Below, piece by piece: positions 11,311 through 24,238 of a DNA stretch of 64,000 bases. The notes beneath the pieces were generated by a model. The model was given only the letters and a program-made list of their open reading frames with translations, did not search any database and was not told where the DNA came from. This DNA comes from Rhyacophila brunnea (taxonomy: Eukaryota > Arthropoda > Insecta > Trichoptera > Rhyacophilidae): the NCBI GenBank assembly GCA_022495005.1, contig JAGYXB010000698.1:310001-374000 (forward strand), in the 5' to 3' direction. Both the position numbers and the translations under genes were made by a program. The stretch's first letter is position 1; every line of letters begins with the position of its first letter.

Positions 11311-13619
11311 TTAAGGTCGTTTTAAACGTCAATTCTGTAGTCCGTTCAGTGGAGGTTTCCGTTTTGGTCCATTCAATTTTGAATTGGTGGTGTATTTCGA
11401 CGATCAGTTTAGTTATCTTTTCAGTCTCAATTGACAGTTCAGTTGGAAAACAGCGATATATATTTACGATAACTAATTTTATAATATTTTTCTAAACATA
11501 TTGGTTGATATACTACCGTACCTATATTTGATAAAATAATATTATTTCAATCGAAATTAGAAAAGTAGTATAAACAATACGGCAATATTGTAATTATTTA
11601 CACATCATTTTAACTAGCAACTCCAAAAGCGGAAACGATAACGGATGGAAAATCCATCCTATCTCGTCTCTGTTTTAGTTTCAGTTGGCCGCTTCAGTCT
11701 TGCATTATTTACACGTCAGTATAACTGTCAGCACGACTGAAATGGAGACTGATTGGACAGTAACACTGATCGTACAATAATCAGCCTCTTCACAAACATT
11801 TTTTTTTCCCGAAATAATGAAAAGAAATGAAACCGTGTGTCTGTTGTTTTATATTATTCATTGCAACCAAAATTGCAAAATATTCTAAATTTTAAAATTT
11901 GGCTGTCGGTAACATTAACTAATTTAGTATTAAATTACATATTTTCATACAATGGAGCCATCTATCGGTTTTCTAAGAATGTAGGTACCCTCTTTTTTAG
12001 CCAAAACATTTATTTCATTCTCATAATCAATACAATACCTTTTCCATCTCGATAATTAGGATACCCAATTGTTTCTACATAATGGTCATATATATTATTA
12101 TTCCACTAGCTGACAATATACAACAGAATTAGATACCCGAAAGGTATACAATATTTTGATTTACTTTTTCTGCGAACCCTTGTACAACTCTCATGCTGTG
12201 ATTATACGTAGGATGTAACACAAAATCTGCTGAGATTCTATTAGTTTTATTAATAAATGTTTTAAAATTTAAGTTCCAAATTATTTTATTTCTAAGCTGG
12301 TTTTTGAAAACTCAAAAACAACACCTAACATTGTATTAATAAGTTGAGATATAAATAAATCTTTAATAGAGACGTTGAGTTAAAAAAGATTGAAAAACTG
12401 TGATGACAGGTAGAGCTTGAAATGTTTAATATCTGCTTTTAAAAGATATTTTTTATTTTTAAATAAAAATAGTCACTTCATTTTTGGCTAAAATATGTAC
12501 ATATTTGGCAGGTGGCCGATTTCGTGGACACTCTGTTTTAATACAGTCCAGGAAGAGTCAACAAAATGTATGAATAATGCATATAGCTTTTGCCAAATAG
12601 TCTTGAATTTGAGTGGTTTTGTTCACGACAGCGCTGGCAACTCTATCAAAACATGCGAACAGGGATACAATGACAGCCAGCTAAATTACATTTCCCACAC
12701 TGGACACTTTTCACAGACATGGTGATCTTGTTTTGCCTTCACGAAGGTTATTACGTATAAAAGCTGGACTATTCTTACCGTGAATAATATTATACTAGTT
12801 GAAAATAATACTTGAATAATTTGAAGATATTTTAGGTGATTCTTTCGGGATAATGAAAAGCCCTCACACTTGTTACTTTATTAAACATACATAATTTGAA
12901 AACACATCAGATAATTAATTATAATTATATACTGTGATACTTGGTGTTAAGGTTCTTTGTGGTGAATGACAGGATACTAGACACAACAATCGCGAATCGA
13001 GGTGTAAGTAATTGACAACCGACATATTATTTTCAAACAAACACGTTTATCTAGATACTAATTAATTACACATTTGACAAAGGACATTTACAATATGATA
13101 ATTATACAATATAAGAAGCTATGGAATTGTTTTTTATTTTCTTATTGAGATAATACATTCTCTCGAATCTCAATATAAAACAGGCATAGGAAAGTTACAT
13201 TTTTAATGAAATGACCGTCCGTATTTGCAACTTACCTTCATTCATATATCAAACAAAATGTCGGAAATCAAAGACTATGTTATTAATTATTTTCGCCACA
13301 AGGAGCGCGCGTCTTGGTAAAAACCCTACAATTTCAAATACAATTGAACCGGCTCTGCTTAAGTAATCGATCACATCTACAATAGTAAATAGATTCACAT
13401 GACGTGTCATCGATTTATTATTACGATGGTAACATACTCACTAGATTTTTTTTAAACTGGATTTGCATCAATGTGATTTACTAATTAATTGAGCTACGGC
13501 GTACGAAATTAAATTGTGTGTTAATTTGATGTTTTCTGTTAATTTTGGCAATCGGCTTTTGTGATTTGGATAAGGGTATCAATAAAATCAGGATCCCGCC
13601 AAATTTTAGTTTTAACGTA
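11311..13619. other. No assignable gene
   Basis: 11330-11770 has several CAGTC/GACTG and CAATT words in both orientations and may be an eroded inverted-repeat element. A 76-codon + frame at 12495-12725 is less AT-rich but matches no family I know. The remainder is AT-rich. Confidence 0.3.
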
Positions 13620-13700
13620 CTTACTTTTGTTAATAATTTAATAAATTATTTTCTTTATTCAATTCACAAGATTTGAGAATATAGCATTTTTATTGATATA
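13620..13700. repeat. Relic of the palindromic element family
   Basis: TTATTCAATTCACAAGATTT followed by GAGAATATAGCATTTTTATT aligns with one arm of the element at 62150-62310 and with the relic at 610-655. Confidence 0.45.
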
Positions 13701-14489
13701 TATATTTTCCATAAATTTATTCAATAAATAATGTTACATTTTTAAATATTGAATTTTTCGTTGAATAAAAAAATATCTAGTATCTATTTAAACAGCTTAT
13801 GAGTAGAGTAACACAGAATAAGTATAATTTAATACTGATAGTTTTTGATTGTATATGTAGATTGTACAGTATAAAACATATACATTTTCAAATAATAAAA
13901 TTCAAATAGAACAATAATTTATTTAAAAATATATTTTATCGGTTCAGTATCGAAACCTTTTTTGATCATTCATAGTTTAAACAATAATATTTTAAGTGAA
14001 ATTGACATTTTGACATGTTTTTGATTTGATTTGATTTCAATTATATGATGGCAGAGACAATGTAAAAGAGATTCTGTAAATTATTTTCAACCCACTGTCT
14101 GGCATTGAGTTTTAGATTGAAAATAGTTGGAATTGTTAGACTGCTACAAAGTATGAATGCAACTTATTGAACTTATCAATATCAAATTGATATGTCCATA
14201 TATTATATCAATAAAAATGACTGAGCTTCAATAATTGAAAAAGTAAAATAAAAGTACCTATGTTTATTTATTTTGTGATATTATCATTTTTTATTTTTAC
14301 TTACATATTCAAAAAATGTTGAATTGATAACTAATATATTCATTACAAAGAGATAGATAATTTAAATACTTTAATATAAGGATATTTTGTTAACATACAT
14401 TTTTTGATATTATCGTGGATTCATCAATTCGATAATATAAATGATAATTCTACTTAGGACTCACGCACACATATTCCAACGACTCGTAG
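13701..14489. other. No recognisable feature
   Basis: AT-rich DNA; nothing supported on either strand. Confidence 0.4.
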
Positions 14490-14605
14490 TTGAGTGTACT
14501 ACCGGGGTAGGGATTTCAATACCGCCGGCATTTCAAATCCGGTATGCTAGTATTTTTCGATACCGAAATACCGGTTGTAAAAATCAGACAATACCGGGGT
14601 ATATC
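14490..14605. repeat. Possible hAT-like terminus with ATACCGG repeats
   Basis: The block begins GTAGGGATTTCAATACCG and then carries repeated and inverted CCGGTAT/ATACCGG words (at least five). Such termini (AGGGATTTCAATACCGG) are common in insect hAT-like elements. No matching opposite end or TSD was located, so the boundaries are open. Confidence 0.35.
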
Positions 14606-14883
14606 TTCAGGATAGATTTTCATCGCTAGATGTGTAAATGAGAAACGTACGCGAATCCGCGATGGAAGCGACGAGGCACTGTATGGTAATCAGCAAGTAG
14701 TCAACAGTGTAGTCGCAGACCTTCAACGATTAACTGTGGGCAATGTGAATACCATAGCTTTAGGCTTTCTGCAAACACGTACAATGTGGCGTGGTATTTC
14801 ACATTCCCCGTGTGGTTTTTTTTTCACTGCACGCGCGTGACCGCCTCTTTTACCACGTCTCGTAGCTTCCGCTATAGGCTACG

Positions 14884-15819
14884 CAGTGGTCGACAAACCA
14901 CGGCTCGCGAGCCGCATGTGGCTCTTTGGGTATTGGTGGGCGGCTCTTTGCCAAATTCCTAATTTTCACAAAAACTTTTGCAAAATTCACAGTTTTTTAT
15001 TTTTTGTCATTGATTTGTACACTTATTATATTATATAATGACATTATCGTGAGCCTAATTTTTCCTCCGTGATGGTTGATGCAAAAAGGTATGATTGTTG
15101 TTGTTTTAAATCCGCCCATTGCAAAAGTCGACAAATCAAATTTTTCTCCATTTGATATTGACACTAGCACTTTTGAAATACAATTTTATTAGTGGATTTA
15201 AATAGTTATGGAGCTCAAAATTTGTAAAGTCTGTAAGTCCAAAATTGAAGATTTGGAGAGAGAAAAATGCAATTTAACACAATTGGGGCGGTCTAAAAGA
15301 CCAACATAAAGTAGATGCTACGATTTTTAATACATATTATGGAATAGCTTTCCGAACTCATATTCGAGTCTACATGATAATACGTATGTGAATAATCATT
15401 GTCAAACATGAACAATATAAATAGCATTTAGAGAAGGCAAATAACCGATGAAATTTTTTTGGAGTCGCGCCTGAAATTAAAAACTACAATTTACATACCA
15501 AACATACACACTCTCCAAAGAAATGCACGGAAGGTCATTGTTCACATTAGTTTTAAGGAATGCGTAAAAATTGTATGTAATTCATATTTTGTAAAAAATA
15601 TATTTATAATTTCAACAATAAAATCATATAATATTAAGTATTTACGTTAGTTTTATTCAGGAAATCTTCTTCACTTAATAAATAAACAATTATAAAATGT
15701 AATTAATTCATTTAAATAAATCATATTTATAAAAAATATACGTATGGCTCTCGAAACCTTTTTTAACCGTTGTGCCAGTCATTTTTGGCTCTTTTGGTTC
15801 AAGAGTTTGCCGACCCCTG
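14884..15819 (+). mobile_element. hAT (Charlie-like) DNA transposon, internally deleted, with transposase remnants
   Basis: The left terminus CAGTGGTCGACAAACC and the inverted right terminus (rc CAGGGGTCGGCAAACTC), each followed by GAGCC/GGCTC words, are typical of Charlie-like hAT elements. Flanks AGGCTACG and GGCTACCG share GGCTAC, an eroded 8-bp TSD. Near the right end the + strand keeps the transposase C-terminal dimerisation region with frame breaks: WNSFPNSYSS (about 15340-15370), YVCE, stop, SLSNMNNINSI, stop, RRQITDEIFLESRLKLKTT, then YIPNIHTLQRN (about 15380-15530). Two stops and missing segments show it is dead. The 936-bp length means most of the transposase is deleted. Confidence 0.85.
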
Positions 15820-15944
15820 GGCTACCGTATTATCCCATATGTAGTACCCATGCTTATACAGTCCATTCCTTGTTTCTTATTATATCCTTCTATATTTTTT
15901 GCATATATTATTTTTAACACTACGACAGGGCAGGAGGCTCAATG

Positions 15945-16110
15945 ATAGTAGTGTAATATGTATTAAGAAGTGAAACAATCACAAACACACACATTTTCAT
16001 AAAATCACATAAATATATTTTGACACCACCGGAAATTGAACTTGAAGCCCTGATTAAAATACATGCAATTAATAAGCACCCGGTCTGACAATAAAACTAC
16101 TAGTGTTATG
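15945..16110 (-). repeat. tRNA-derived SINE, family shared with 48605-48770
   Basis: The body word GAAACAATCACAAACAC and its flanks match the SINE at 48605-48770. On the minus strand a B-box-like GGGCTTCAAGTTCAATTTC lies near 16035-16055. The head is more eroded than in the 48-kb copy. Confidence 0.45.
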
Positions 16111-16184
16111 TTCAAAATCAAGTCGCTATAATCTTTTGCACCCAAAAGTAAGTATCATGCAAGGTAATGCTTAATTGTTGCAAC

Positions 16185-16609
16185 CAGGGCTTAAAGCCGT
16201 TATGTTTTTCGTTCCGGTTCAAGTTAAAAAAAAAAACCATTTTTTCCGGTTTTCGATTCAGCTCCAAGTGATTGATTTTTAAATATTTTTATTTGTATTA
16301 AAAATATATTTTCTACCAAAGCTTCGAACATTTACGGTACTTGTATGATAGCCCGGCTCCACGCACGGAAACAAATGATTATACTGCACAGCACTAGCGT
16401 AGCCATAATTTAAAAAATAATGTACTTACGTCGAGATGCGTCACACGATCGTGAATGATTTTTTGCGCCTTAAATTTAATTTGACACACATATTATGACT
16501 TACCTACGACAATTGAACGACAACTTAAGTGGGAAGTAACGCGCGTGTTTGAACATGTACATGAAAAAAATATATCAGTTTTTCGGTTCGGTTTCGGTTT
16601 GACGCCTTG
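16185..16609. mobile_element. hAT-type non-autonomous element with 8-bp TSD
   Basis: The left end CAGGGCTTAAAGCCG and inverted right end CGGTTTGACGCCTTG (rc CAAGGCGTCAAACCG) bound a 425-bp element, with further TTCCGGTTC/TTCGGTTTCGG words near the ends. The flanking 8-mers GTTGCAAC (16177-16184) and GTCGCAAC (16610-16617) match at 7 of 8 positions. It has no transposase frame. Internally, 16495-16560 (ACAACTTAAGTGGGAAG and GCGCGTGTTTGAACATGTAC) matches the right part of the TIR element at 17278-18013. Confidence 0.82.
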
Positions 16610-16619
16610 GTCGCAACAT

Positions 16620-17277
16620 TATGATTTCACCTACAAAAAAATAATGCTTTTGAATAATTCCCAATAATACGATACGATATTAATATTAATTATGCCAGAA
16701 GTCTCTAAAGCTAGTCATAAACGTTTGACTTCGCATCGTGTTAATAATTTATATCGCAACCCACGCCGCGACCTTTTCCGAAAAATTTGGCAGATAACAC
16801 AAAATCTTAATTTCACAATACTTAAATCTAAAGAGAACATAATATTTATTCAAGCTCTGCCTGTTTAATAATAAATTACTAAAAAGTCCTTTCATTTGCT
16901 TATAAAACAATAAAGGAAAGATATAGCTGGATTTGAATTATTATAAAAGAATATATAAGAGCCACTGAGAAGTAAAAAGAGAACAACCAAAAGGCGTGAT
17001 TTTACTAAGCCCGGAAATAAATATGTTATAATTAGGGTGAGTGAATATTTTAGCAAAATAAAATAACCATAAATAAAAGTAATGAAAACGATTTCCATCT
17101 CACTCTATCATGCAATATATTATATTCTAATAATTATGCTACTAATTCTCAATCAAAAAGTTTAGACTAAAGTTCATAATATATTATGTACGTTTTTTAT
17201 TATAATACTTTAATAGTAATTCTACAAATTTTTAGTTTGGACGAATTGGTTGCCATGGAAATATTATCATTCCATAC
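16620..17277. other. No recognisable feature
   Basis: AT-rich DNA between two TIR elements. The minus frame at 16892-17098 is hydrophobic low-complexity sequence expected by chance. Confidence 0.4.
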
Positions 17278-18013
17278 ATTAACGACCCACATGCCCAACA
17301 TAGGTCAAAATGGAGATTTTATGGTATTTTCAAAGCATTAGCCTGAACATTCCTTAAACGTTGTAGATAATCTATTTATATAATTTTGAAGCCTTATTAT
17401 CCTTTACATTTATTTTAAACATTTGATGACTGCATAAAGTATTGTTATTACATAAAATAGTATTCTTTTAAACCTCTCGCTCTAATGTTTTAGAATATAG
17501 TCATATTTCAGTACATCCATGAGCAGTGGAGTTAAGATTTTTTAGATTTATCAATTTTTAAACGCATTTATAAAACCATTAGTAAAATTTATGTTGACAT
17601 TATTATACTGAAATAATTACGATAAAAATATTTTTAGAATCTCTGTGATCCCAAATTTGACAAGAATTAGGCATTTTATTATTTAAAAAATGGGCAAGAT
17701 TACTACATTTGAAGATAATTCTAAAGATACTGATTGTAAGCTATATCTTTATATGATAAAACATCTTACGAATAGTGATTGTTTTATAATAATTATTGAC
17801 CCAAGAACAAGGTAGTATTTTTTTTTAAATATGCCATTTCTATTGGCATTTCCCAGTGGTTATGCTACAACATACGGCTGTAGCCATAAGTTGACAAACG
17901 ATAACTTAAGTAGGGAGGAAGATCAAGTAAACGCGCGTGTTTTTTGAACATGTACGTAACCAAAACCCTTCGACCTTTTGACCTACGTTGGGCATGTGTT
18001 ATATATCGTTAAT
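17278..18013. mobile_element. 0.7-kb TIR element, copy A (non-autonomous)
   Basis: The left end CACATGCCCAACATAGGTC (17288) is repeated inverted at the right end (GACCTACGTTGGGCATGTG to 17998). An outer ATTAACGA/TCGTTAAT pair suggests the inverted repeats extend to 17278 and 18013. A second copy lies inverted at 26338-27051 and a half copy at 49011-49285. The interior is AT-rich with no conserved frame; the frame seen in copy B is broken here by indels, which argues against coding. Superfamily is unknown because no clear TSD was found. Confidence 0.72.
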
Positions 18014-21000
18014 AATTTAGGCTCTAATAATATGAAATAAGATTATAGTAAATCCAAAAAAAAAATTTTTTTAAATACAACATATTATAGTATATTTAAC
18101 TGCCTTTATTTTATATGTTGTATTTTTTTATATATCTTCATGCAGTATTTCAAGACCCAAATGAAATCTTAAAATGGGAATATCTCTGTTTTTCAAAAAC
18201 TTTTGAACTTGGACACCCATATTATGTGGAATTGATATTATCACACTAAAAAGTTTTATTAGTTCATATTTATAGGTATAACAATTATTTTATTCGTCGC
18301 TTTTGTTACATACAGTACAACTCTAGTAAATAAAAATAAGTAATAAAAAATGTTTTTATTTAACGCTTTTTCATCGTGGATATTTTTTTCTATTATACGT
18401 CATTAATTACAAGTTCATTGTACATTTTATTTCACATTATTAAAATAATATGTCTTAATATACAATAGAGTAAGCATTCATATCATAAGTAGCTATCTAG
18501 AAAATTTAATGACATTTTTAAGAGCAAATGTCTATTTCGTTTACATAATTACTGAAAAAAGTACGGCTTCTTTTTCTTATACTACACGTGAAAATACTGT
18601 ACTTAAGCTTTTCGCTTTACTTTCATATTATGCAAATTGCCAGCAGTTAATATATTTTTTATTTTGTCTGGAAATTTTCTTCAAAACTTTCTAAGTGATA
18701 TGGAAAACTTTTACGAAATATTTGGTAAGATTTAATAAACATGTATAATTATATATATAATATTATCATATAAATATTATAAGCGTACATTTTTGATGTT
18801 TTTATAAAGACAATATTATACAATTGAGGGTATTTTTGAAAACTGATAAAACTATAATTAAATATTTGTAGTACATGGGGTTTTTATATGTCAAGCATCA
18901 CTATAGATCTACCAGTATGTTGTCTGCTGAGTGAGGGTGCCACAATATCCTAATATTTGACAAATCACTCAATACTTATCTTATTGTGCAGTGATGAGCT
19001 TAGTTTTAAATTCAACATCTATGGTTGGTTTTAATATTAGTTTTTTTTTCATTGTATAGTATTTTTAAATGTGATCACTATGCCCATTTTTATAACAGTA
19101 CAATTAACCCTCTCTTGCGATAAATATAAACAAAATAAATTTGGATTTATCAATACTTACCTATTTTATTGTATCATTTTAGATTTAAATTAAAATTAAA
19201 AAAACAACTCCTATCTTTTTGACTATTTTTATAAATATATTCTATTATTATCTAAAATTAGACATAGGTACCTATAATATGCACCACCATATTTTTTGTT
19301 AGAACGTGAATTAATTAGTTTATATTATTAGATTTATTTTATAACAATCTGCATTTTTGGGATTTACTTGCCAAGTTCAAACTCAGATAAAAATACTTTG
19401 AATAAATATTGTTGAGTCAAAAAATATTTTTATACACCCTAATACATTCGTATTTTGACGAACAATCACGTAAAACCACAAATAGTATTATGTAGGTACG
19501 CAAGGAAGTAACTATATCAAGATGTCGAAACTTGCCACTATTTTATATTTTATTAGATATAAATTAGGATTTGTCTATTTGTGAATCTAAATAAAAATTG
19601 ACAAATCAAACATTATGCTAATTTCTACACAATAATTTTATTCAAGTAAAATCTTACTTAAAGATATTATTTATTATAAAACAAGTGGGTATGCCGTTTT
19701 TTAAGTAAGTCACATAATTTTCATTTTCAACTGCTTATAATATGTGGGTACTAAGCTACTACCATTTCTTTTTGTAAATACTCTTTAAGTATCAACATAA
19801 AAGGCAAGCCGATACTTTTTGATTTTAAGAATCAATTTCAGAGAATATTAATTTTATGAGAGCTTCGAAAAACATTTTTTTGAAAACATAAAATGTTTTT
19901 ATCTTTCTGACATAAATATGTCTCATTTCTTTGAAGTCAATTCGAAATGCCTTAAGCACGTTGGGGAAAAACAATCTTGTCATAATATAAAAGAAATATT
20001 TTTTTATTCATGAATATTCCTGACAGAATTGTTTTCTATTTGGATGTACAAATAAATATAAAAGGAATTACAATACACTTGAATATATAACTTACTATAA
20101 TATGTCAATGGCAGTAAAAGATTCAGAATCAAGCGAATATCCATATTTTTTTTTTGTTTTTATGAAATTCATATTATTTTCATTGAATATTCATATAAAG
20201 TAATCAAATACTTAATCAAACTTTGCTGTAAATAATTAAGTATTATTGTATAAAATATCCCATTTTTTTAAATGTGTAATTATCTTTAAAATCATGTATC
20301 TAAAAATACATACCATCTATCGACAATTCGGTTAAATTTTTTGGAATCAATGATACAGCAATAATCCCTTGGATTCCTATCATATTTTAATAATTATCGG
20401 TTGAACAAAAAAAAACGCTTTGACGTTTTATTTTAATCTGTGGTCATACAATAATATTATATGAACTACCTATCAATTAAAATATTGTTATTTTTATCAA
20501 CATTTTAATCATCAAAATAATTTTTAAATATAGAAACAAATATGTATAATTTATGTACGTATTAATAATTCATTATCCGTGTTTTTTATTGTATCGCTTA
20601 TTTTTTAAGTTTCTCAACATAATATATAATGTATTGAATGCATAATGCAAAAAAGGGAGATATTTTTTCAAATTAAAATATCAGTTAAATAATATGCCTA
20701 ATTAATCATTATTATAATGAATAAGTAAATTTAATACAGAAACATAGAAGTTTCCATTATTTATTTTTTTTTGTAAAACTCAATATCTTTTTAGTTGTCC
20801 CAAAAACTAGTAATATTAGACTTACTGTCCTATTCATTTCGCAAACAAAATACACGATTGCTTAAAATTTAAATATTATTTTTTCATTTATTTGTATAAG
20901 TAGAGAACAAAATTTGATTATTTACCTTCCCTTGTTAATTAAACTCAAATAATTAAACGACAAAACAAAAATAATAGCGCCCCATTCTAAAAAGATGTCG

Positions 21001-21167
21001 TCAAATGAAAATTATTTGGACATATTAAAATAAAATAAAAATACGATACAATAGAATATTAAGTAATACTAATTTCTTATTATTAGATCAACAGCTCCTT
21101 CAACACATTCCAATCTTATAGATCGATAGTATCTTGATTATCTGTATTTAATGATTCATCAATAAGT
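18014..21167. other. Long AT-rich tract without genes
   Basis: Three kilobases with only chance frames (18509-18694 +) and A/T runs. No repeat partner elsewhere in the window was seen. Confidence 0.4.
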
Positions 21168-21684
21168 CTAGGACGATTCGGCGCCGCTACGTGAGCTCCA
21201 AGATAACTGGGCACTAGAACGATTGGTCACCAGGACAAGTGGGCGCCGAGACAAACGAGCGTCAGAACACATGGCCGATGGGATGAGTCGGCGCCACACA
21301 GTCGAATGAAATGGACATACGTTACAATTCGATAAATGTATATCTGTAATTGTAATATATTTTGCGCTTGAATTGAAAATCACTATGCCTGATGCTGTTT
21401 AGAAAAATAAAAGAATTAATTTATAAACAGCGACAGGCATAATTATTATTGTACGACAACATCTTCTTGGCTACACTTCTAGGCGCTGTTGTGTACAAAA
21501 TGGGAGGAGCTTGTTAGTTTATAATGGAATTGCGAGTAAAAATGGGCGAAGCATGTTAGTTCACAGTTTTAACACGTAGCCAAAAAGATGTTGTCGTACT
21601 ATACATAAAAACATATCAAGCGAAAAATGTATTGCAACTTTTACTGTGTGATGCCATATTGTTTCGGCGCCCAGTCCTATCGTT
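21168..21684. mobile_element. Element with 16-bp tandem repeats at its ends, copy 1
   Basis: From 21170 to about 21310, units of 15-16 bp follow each other: GGCGCCGAGACAAACG, AGCGTCAGAACACATG, GTCACCAGGACAAGTG, GGCACTAGAACGATTG and others, about eight in all (consensus near GGCGCCAGGACAANTG). At 21655-21684 the same unit appears inverted (GGCGCCCAGTCCTATCG). A second locus with the same design is at 37144-37600 and shares the inner word CATACGTTACA. A 149-bp MITE is nested at 21451-21599. No transposase was seen. Confidence 0.6.
21451..21599. mobile_element. 149-bp MITE with 26-bp inverted repeats
   Basis: The left end GTACGACAACATCTTCTTGG and right end (rc GTACGACAACATCTTTTTGG) give 26-bp TIRs with three mismatches including the following GCTACRY bases. 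It lies inside the tandem-ended element. No clear target duplication was found. Internally two similar segments (GGGAGGAGCTTGTTAGTT and GGGCGAAGCATGTTAGTT) form a short tandem. Confidence 0.68.
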
Positions 21685-22976
21685 GGTCTTTTATGACTTC
21701 AAACTAAGTTTTTGTTAATCGGAGAGTGAAAGTCGAGCTGTGAACACGTCAATTTGTTTCGTGATGGCGACGGGGGTATTAATTCTTAAATCGTGTGAAG
21801 ATTACTGAAAAACGTTACCCATTTACTTGAAAAAGAAAACATTTCAATGAATATATTATTATTGTTACTAATTGAACATTAAATGAACGCATGTTGGATG
21901 ACAAATTATATTTCGTTCGGCACGCGTCATTTGCACAATCCGCGCATCGCCTAGCCACGATCTTTTTAGACCATGCCTCAACTGAGGCATAGCCTTAACG
22001 CTACAACGCTATATTAATTTAGTTATTTATATTGACAACTGTTTCAAGCTATAAACCCGTCTTCAAAGACATTTTATCCCCAACATGCAGAAGTATTGTG
22101 GTATAACTATTATCGATTATCAGAACTTTAAATATTACGACTTTAACAAAGTCTTCGATTTTTTTGTTGTTGTTAATTTACTATTGGTTCAGTACCTACG
22201 ATTGCAAAAGCAAATTGGATATTTCGATTTCAATGAGAAGCCACCAAGAATAATAGAACTGCCCTGAATAAAATTGTCAACCTTGAAATGAACAATACAG
22301 GTCCATATAACTATGAAAACAATCTAAAATTGAACGAATGAGAGTACTACGTTATCTGTCAATATCTAATTACTGAAAGATTATTTACTAATCATGAATC
22401 GAAGCAATAAAAGTACAAATTGCTTTTTGATTAAAGCATCTTATATACATTTAGCAAAAGTAATATATTATGATATTTTGATTATATCTTGAATAAAATA
22501 CCAACTATATAATATACAAATTAAATCATATAATATAATGTTTCATCTAATACGCAATACATAATATAAACATCAGTGGCCAAGGGTAGAGATAGACCGT
22601 AAAAATCCGACATAAATAGTGCATTCGTTTAACTATAAAATATCCAAATGTATGTCATTAAGTCATACATAATTTTAGATATTTTATAGATAGAAGAATA
22701 TTTTTAACGATTATGGTTTGGTTTAGGCAGAGTATAATTGAATTTTAAAAACTAATCAGCACCATCTGCAAATTGTATTATTAGTTGCCTGACAAAGTTT
22801 AGTGTGCACTATGTATGACAGATCTTAACCTTTTTTTAACTATTTTGGATAAATCTTATTTATTGCATAACTGGATTGAAAATATTATTAAATAGATTAA
22901 ATAGATTATAAAAACATCACCAACAATGCACTATTTATTTTAAAATAGTTTTTTTTTAGTTTTGAAATAAATTTAA
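21685..22976. other. No recognisable gene
   Basis: A mildly GC-richer stretch at 21720-21990 (CGTGATGGCGACGGGGG) has no assignable frame. The 60-codon + frame at 22085-22267 has no support. Confidence 0.35.
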
Positions 22977-23150
22977 TTGAGTAAATTTAATGTTTTTTAC
23001 ACACTATTAATGTGTTGGAAGAATCTCAATTTCAAGGCTTTCCCAGATGGCATGGTTTCACATCCTACCGGGTATCCTATTTTTAAAAAAAATATTTTTA
23101 GTGGTCATATATTTCTCACAGGTGTTTTCAAAGTATGTGACGTGTACATA
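22977..23150 (+). repeat. tRNA-derived SINE, same family as 684-889
   Basis: A B-box-like GGTTTCACATCC at 23054-23065 follows a decayed head; then come an A/T-rich stretch and the tail TAGTGGTCATATATTTCTCA (23099-23118) shared with the SINE at 684-889. Confidence 0.55.
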
Positions 23151-24164
23151 TATAATAGTTAATAATTATTGTATTTAGTTTTTATAGACTCATCGGTTTC
23201 TTGTGTTTCCTTCTTTCTTTAGCGTTTTGGCATCGAAGGCCGAAGGGTATTATTTTGAAAAGGTCAAAGAAGAAGGATGAATACACAGTGACAAACCAAA
23301 TATCAAACACATTTTGGTTTAAATAAAATTTTAAAACCAATTATTCAGAATACGTTGAAAACAAAATACAGCTTGGACGATTTTTATTAACAATAAAAAT
23401 AACCAATACCTACATTAATAATATGAACGGCAATATTTTTTTATGCCAGTAATTTTTATTACATCGATAAAATTGAAAACACGAAACCGACTATAACATT
23501 TTGATTACAATAATAAAATATATCAGGCAAAGTTAAGTTTTATAATATCAACATATTACATAGGGATAGAGATAGCAATATTACAAACTTTTACGGTAAC
23601 ATAAAATTATACAAGAGGTAGGTACCAAAATAATTTCACCCAAAATATATATACTAAGCAAATTTGTAAGCTGTGAAAGTATTGCCACTTAGAATCTCAA
23701 CAATGCAAATGATCACACCTAAAACTCAGCTTTAAGCCTTAATAACGTAATTAAATAATGTTTATGAATATCTCTATAAGTTAATCCAAAGGTTTTAAAC
23801 GTGTGCACCTCTGCGTCCTGGGGCACCGCGATTAATTTCCAAGGATACCTCAATATATTCGAAGGTTATAATAATTCTGCTATGCTAATTTAATTATTAT
23901 TCACGGTCATAGTGATAGATTCGTGTGGTTTGTTTCGATACTTATTTTCTTTAGGCGATAAAAAAAATGACAACATAACACGCTAATTATCAAAAACACA
24001 TACATGAGCTCAATTCAGTAATTCGTTTTAAAAATAAATTCAATAAAAAACGATGGAGAAGTCCACATGGATTCAAGACCCATTTAATACAAAATCTTCA
24101 TATAATGCACAAGAAAAGAGTCTTAATGATTATTTAAAAGAAGTTAATTATTACATTTGAATTG
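23151..24164. other. No recognisable gene
   Basis: AT-rich DNA apart from the possible hAT terminus at 23795-23840. Confidence 0.35.
23795..23840. repeat. Possible hAT terminus
   Basis: GGTTTTAAACGTGTGCACCTCTG, read inverted as CAGAGGTGCACACG plus TTTAAAACC, resembles hAT ends. No partner end or TSD was found. Confidence 0.25.
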
Positions 24165-24238
24165 GTTTTAACTGAGCTTTAGGTATTAGTAAAACACGTA
24201 GAAAAAGATGGTAATCTGATGGTACTAGGTCAAAAGAC
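24165..24238 (-). pseudogene. mariner transposase relic, segment after the hAT insertion
   Basis: On the minus strand, bases 24231 down to about 24200 encode DLVPSDYHLF, the conserved mariner block that holds the third catalytic Asp (SD-Y-H-L-F). It is the continuation of the transposase read at 25090-25300, separated by an 851-bp hAT element. After DYHLF the frame continues about 20 codons to a double stop without further recognisable mariner sequence. Confidence 0.75.
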
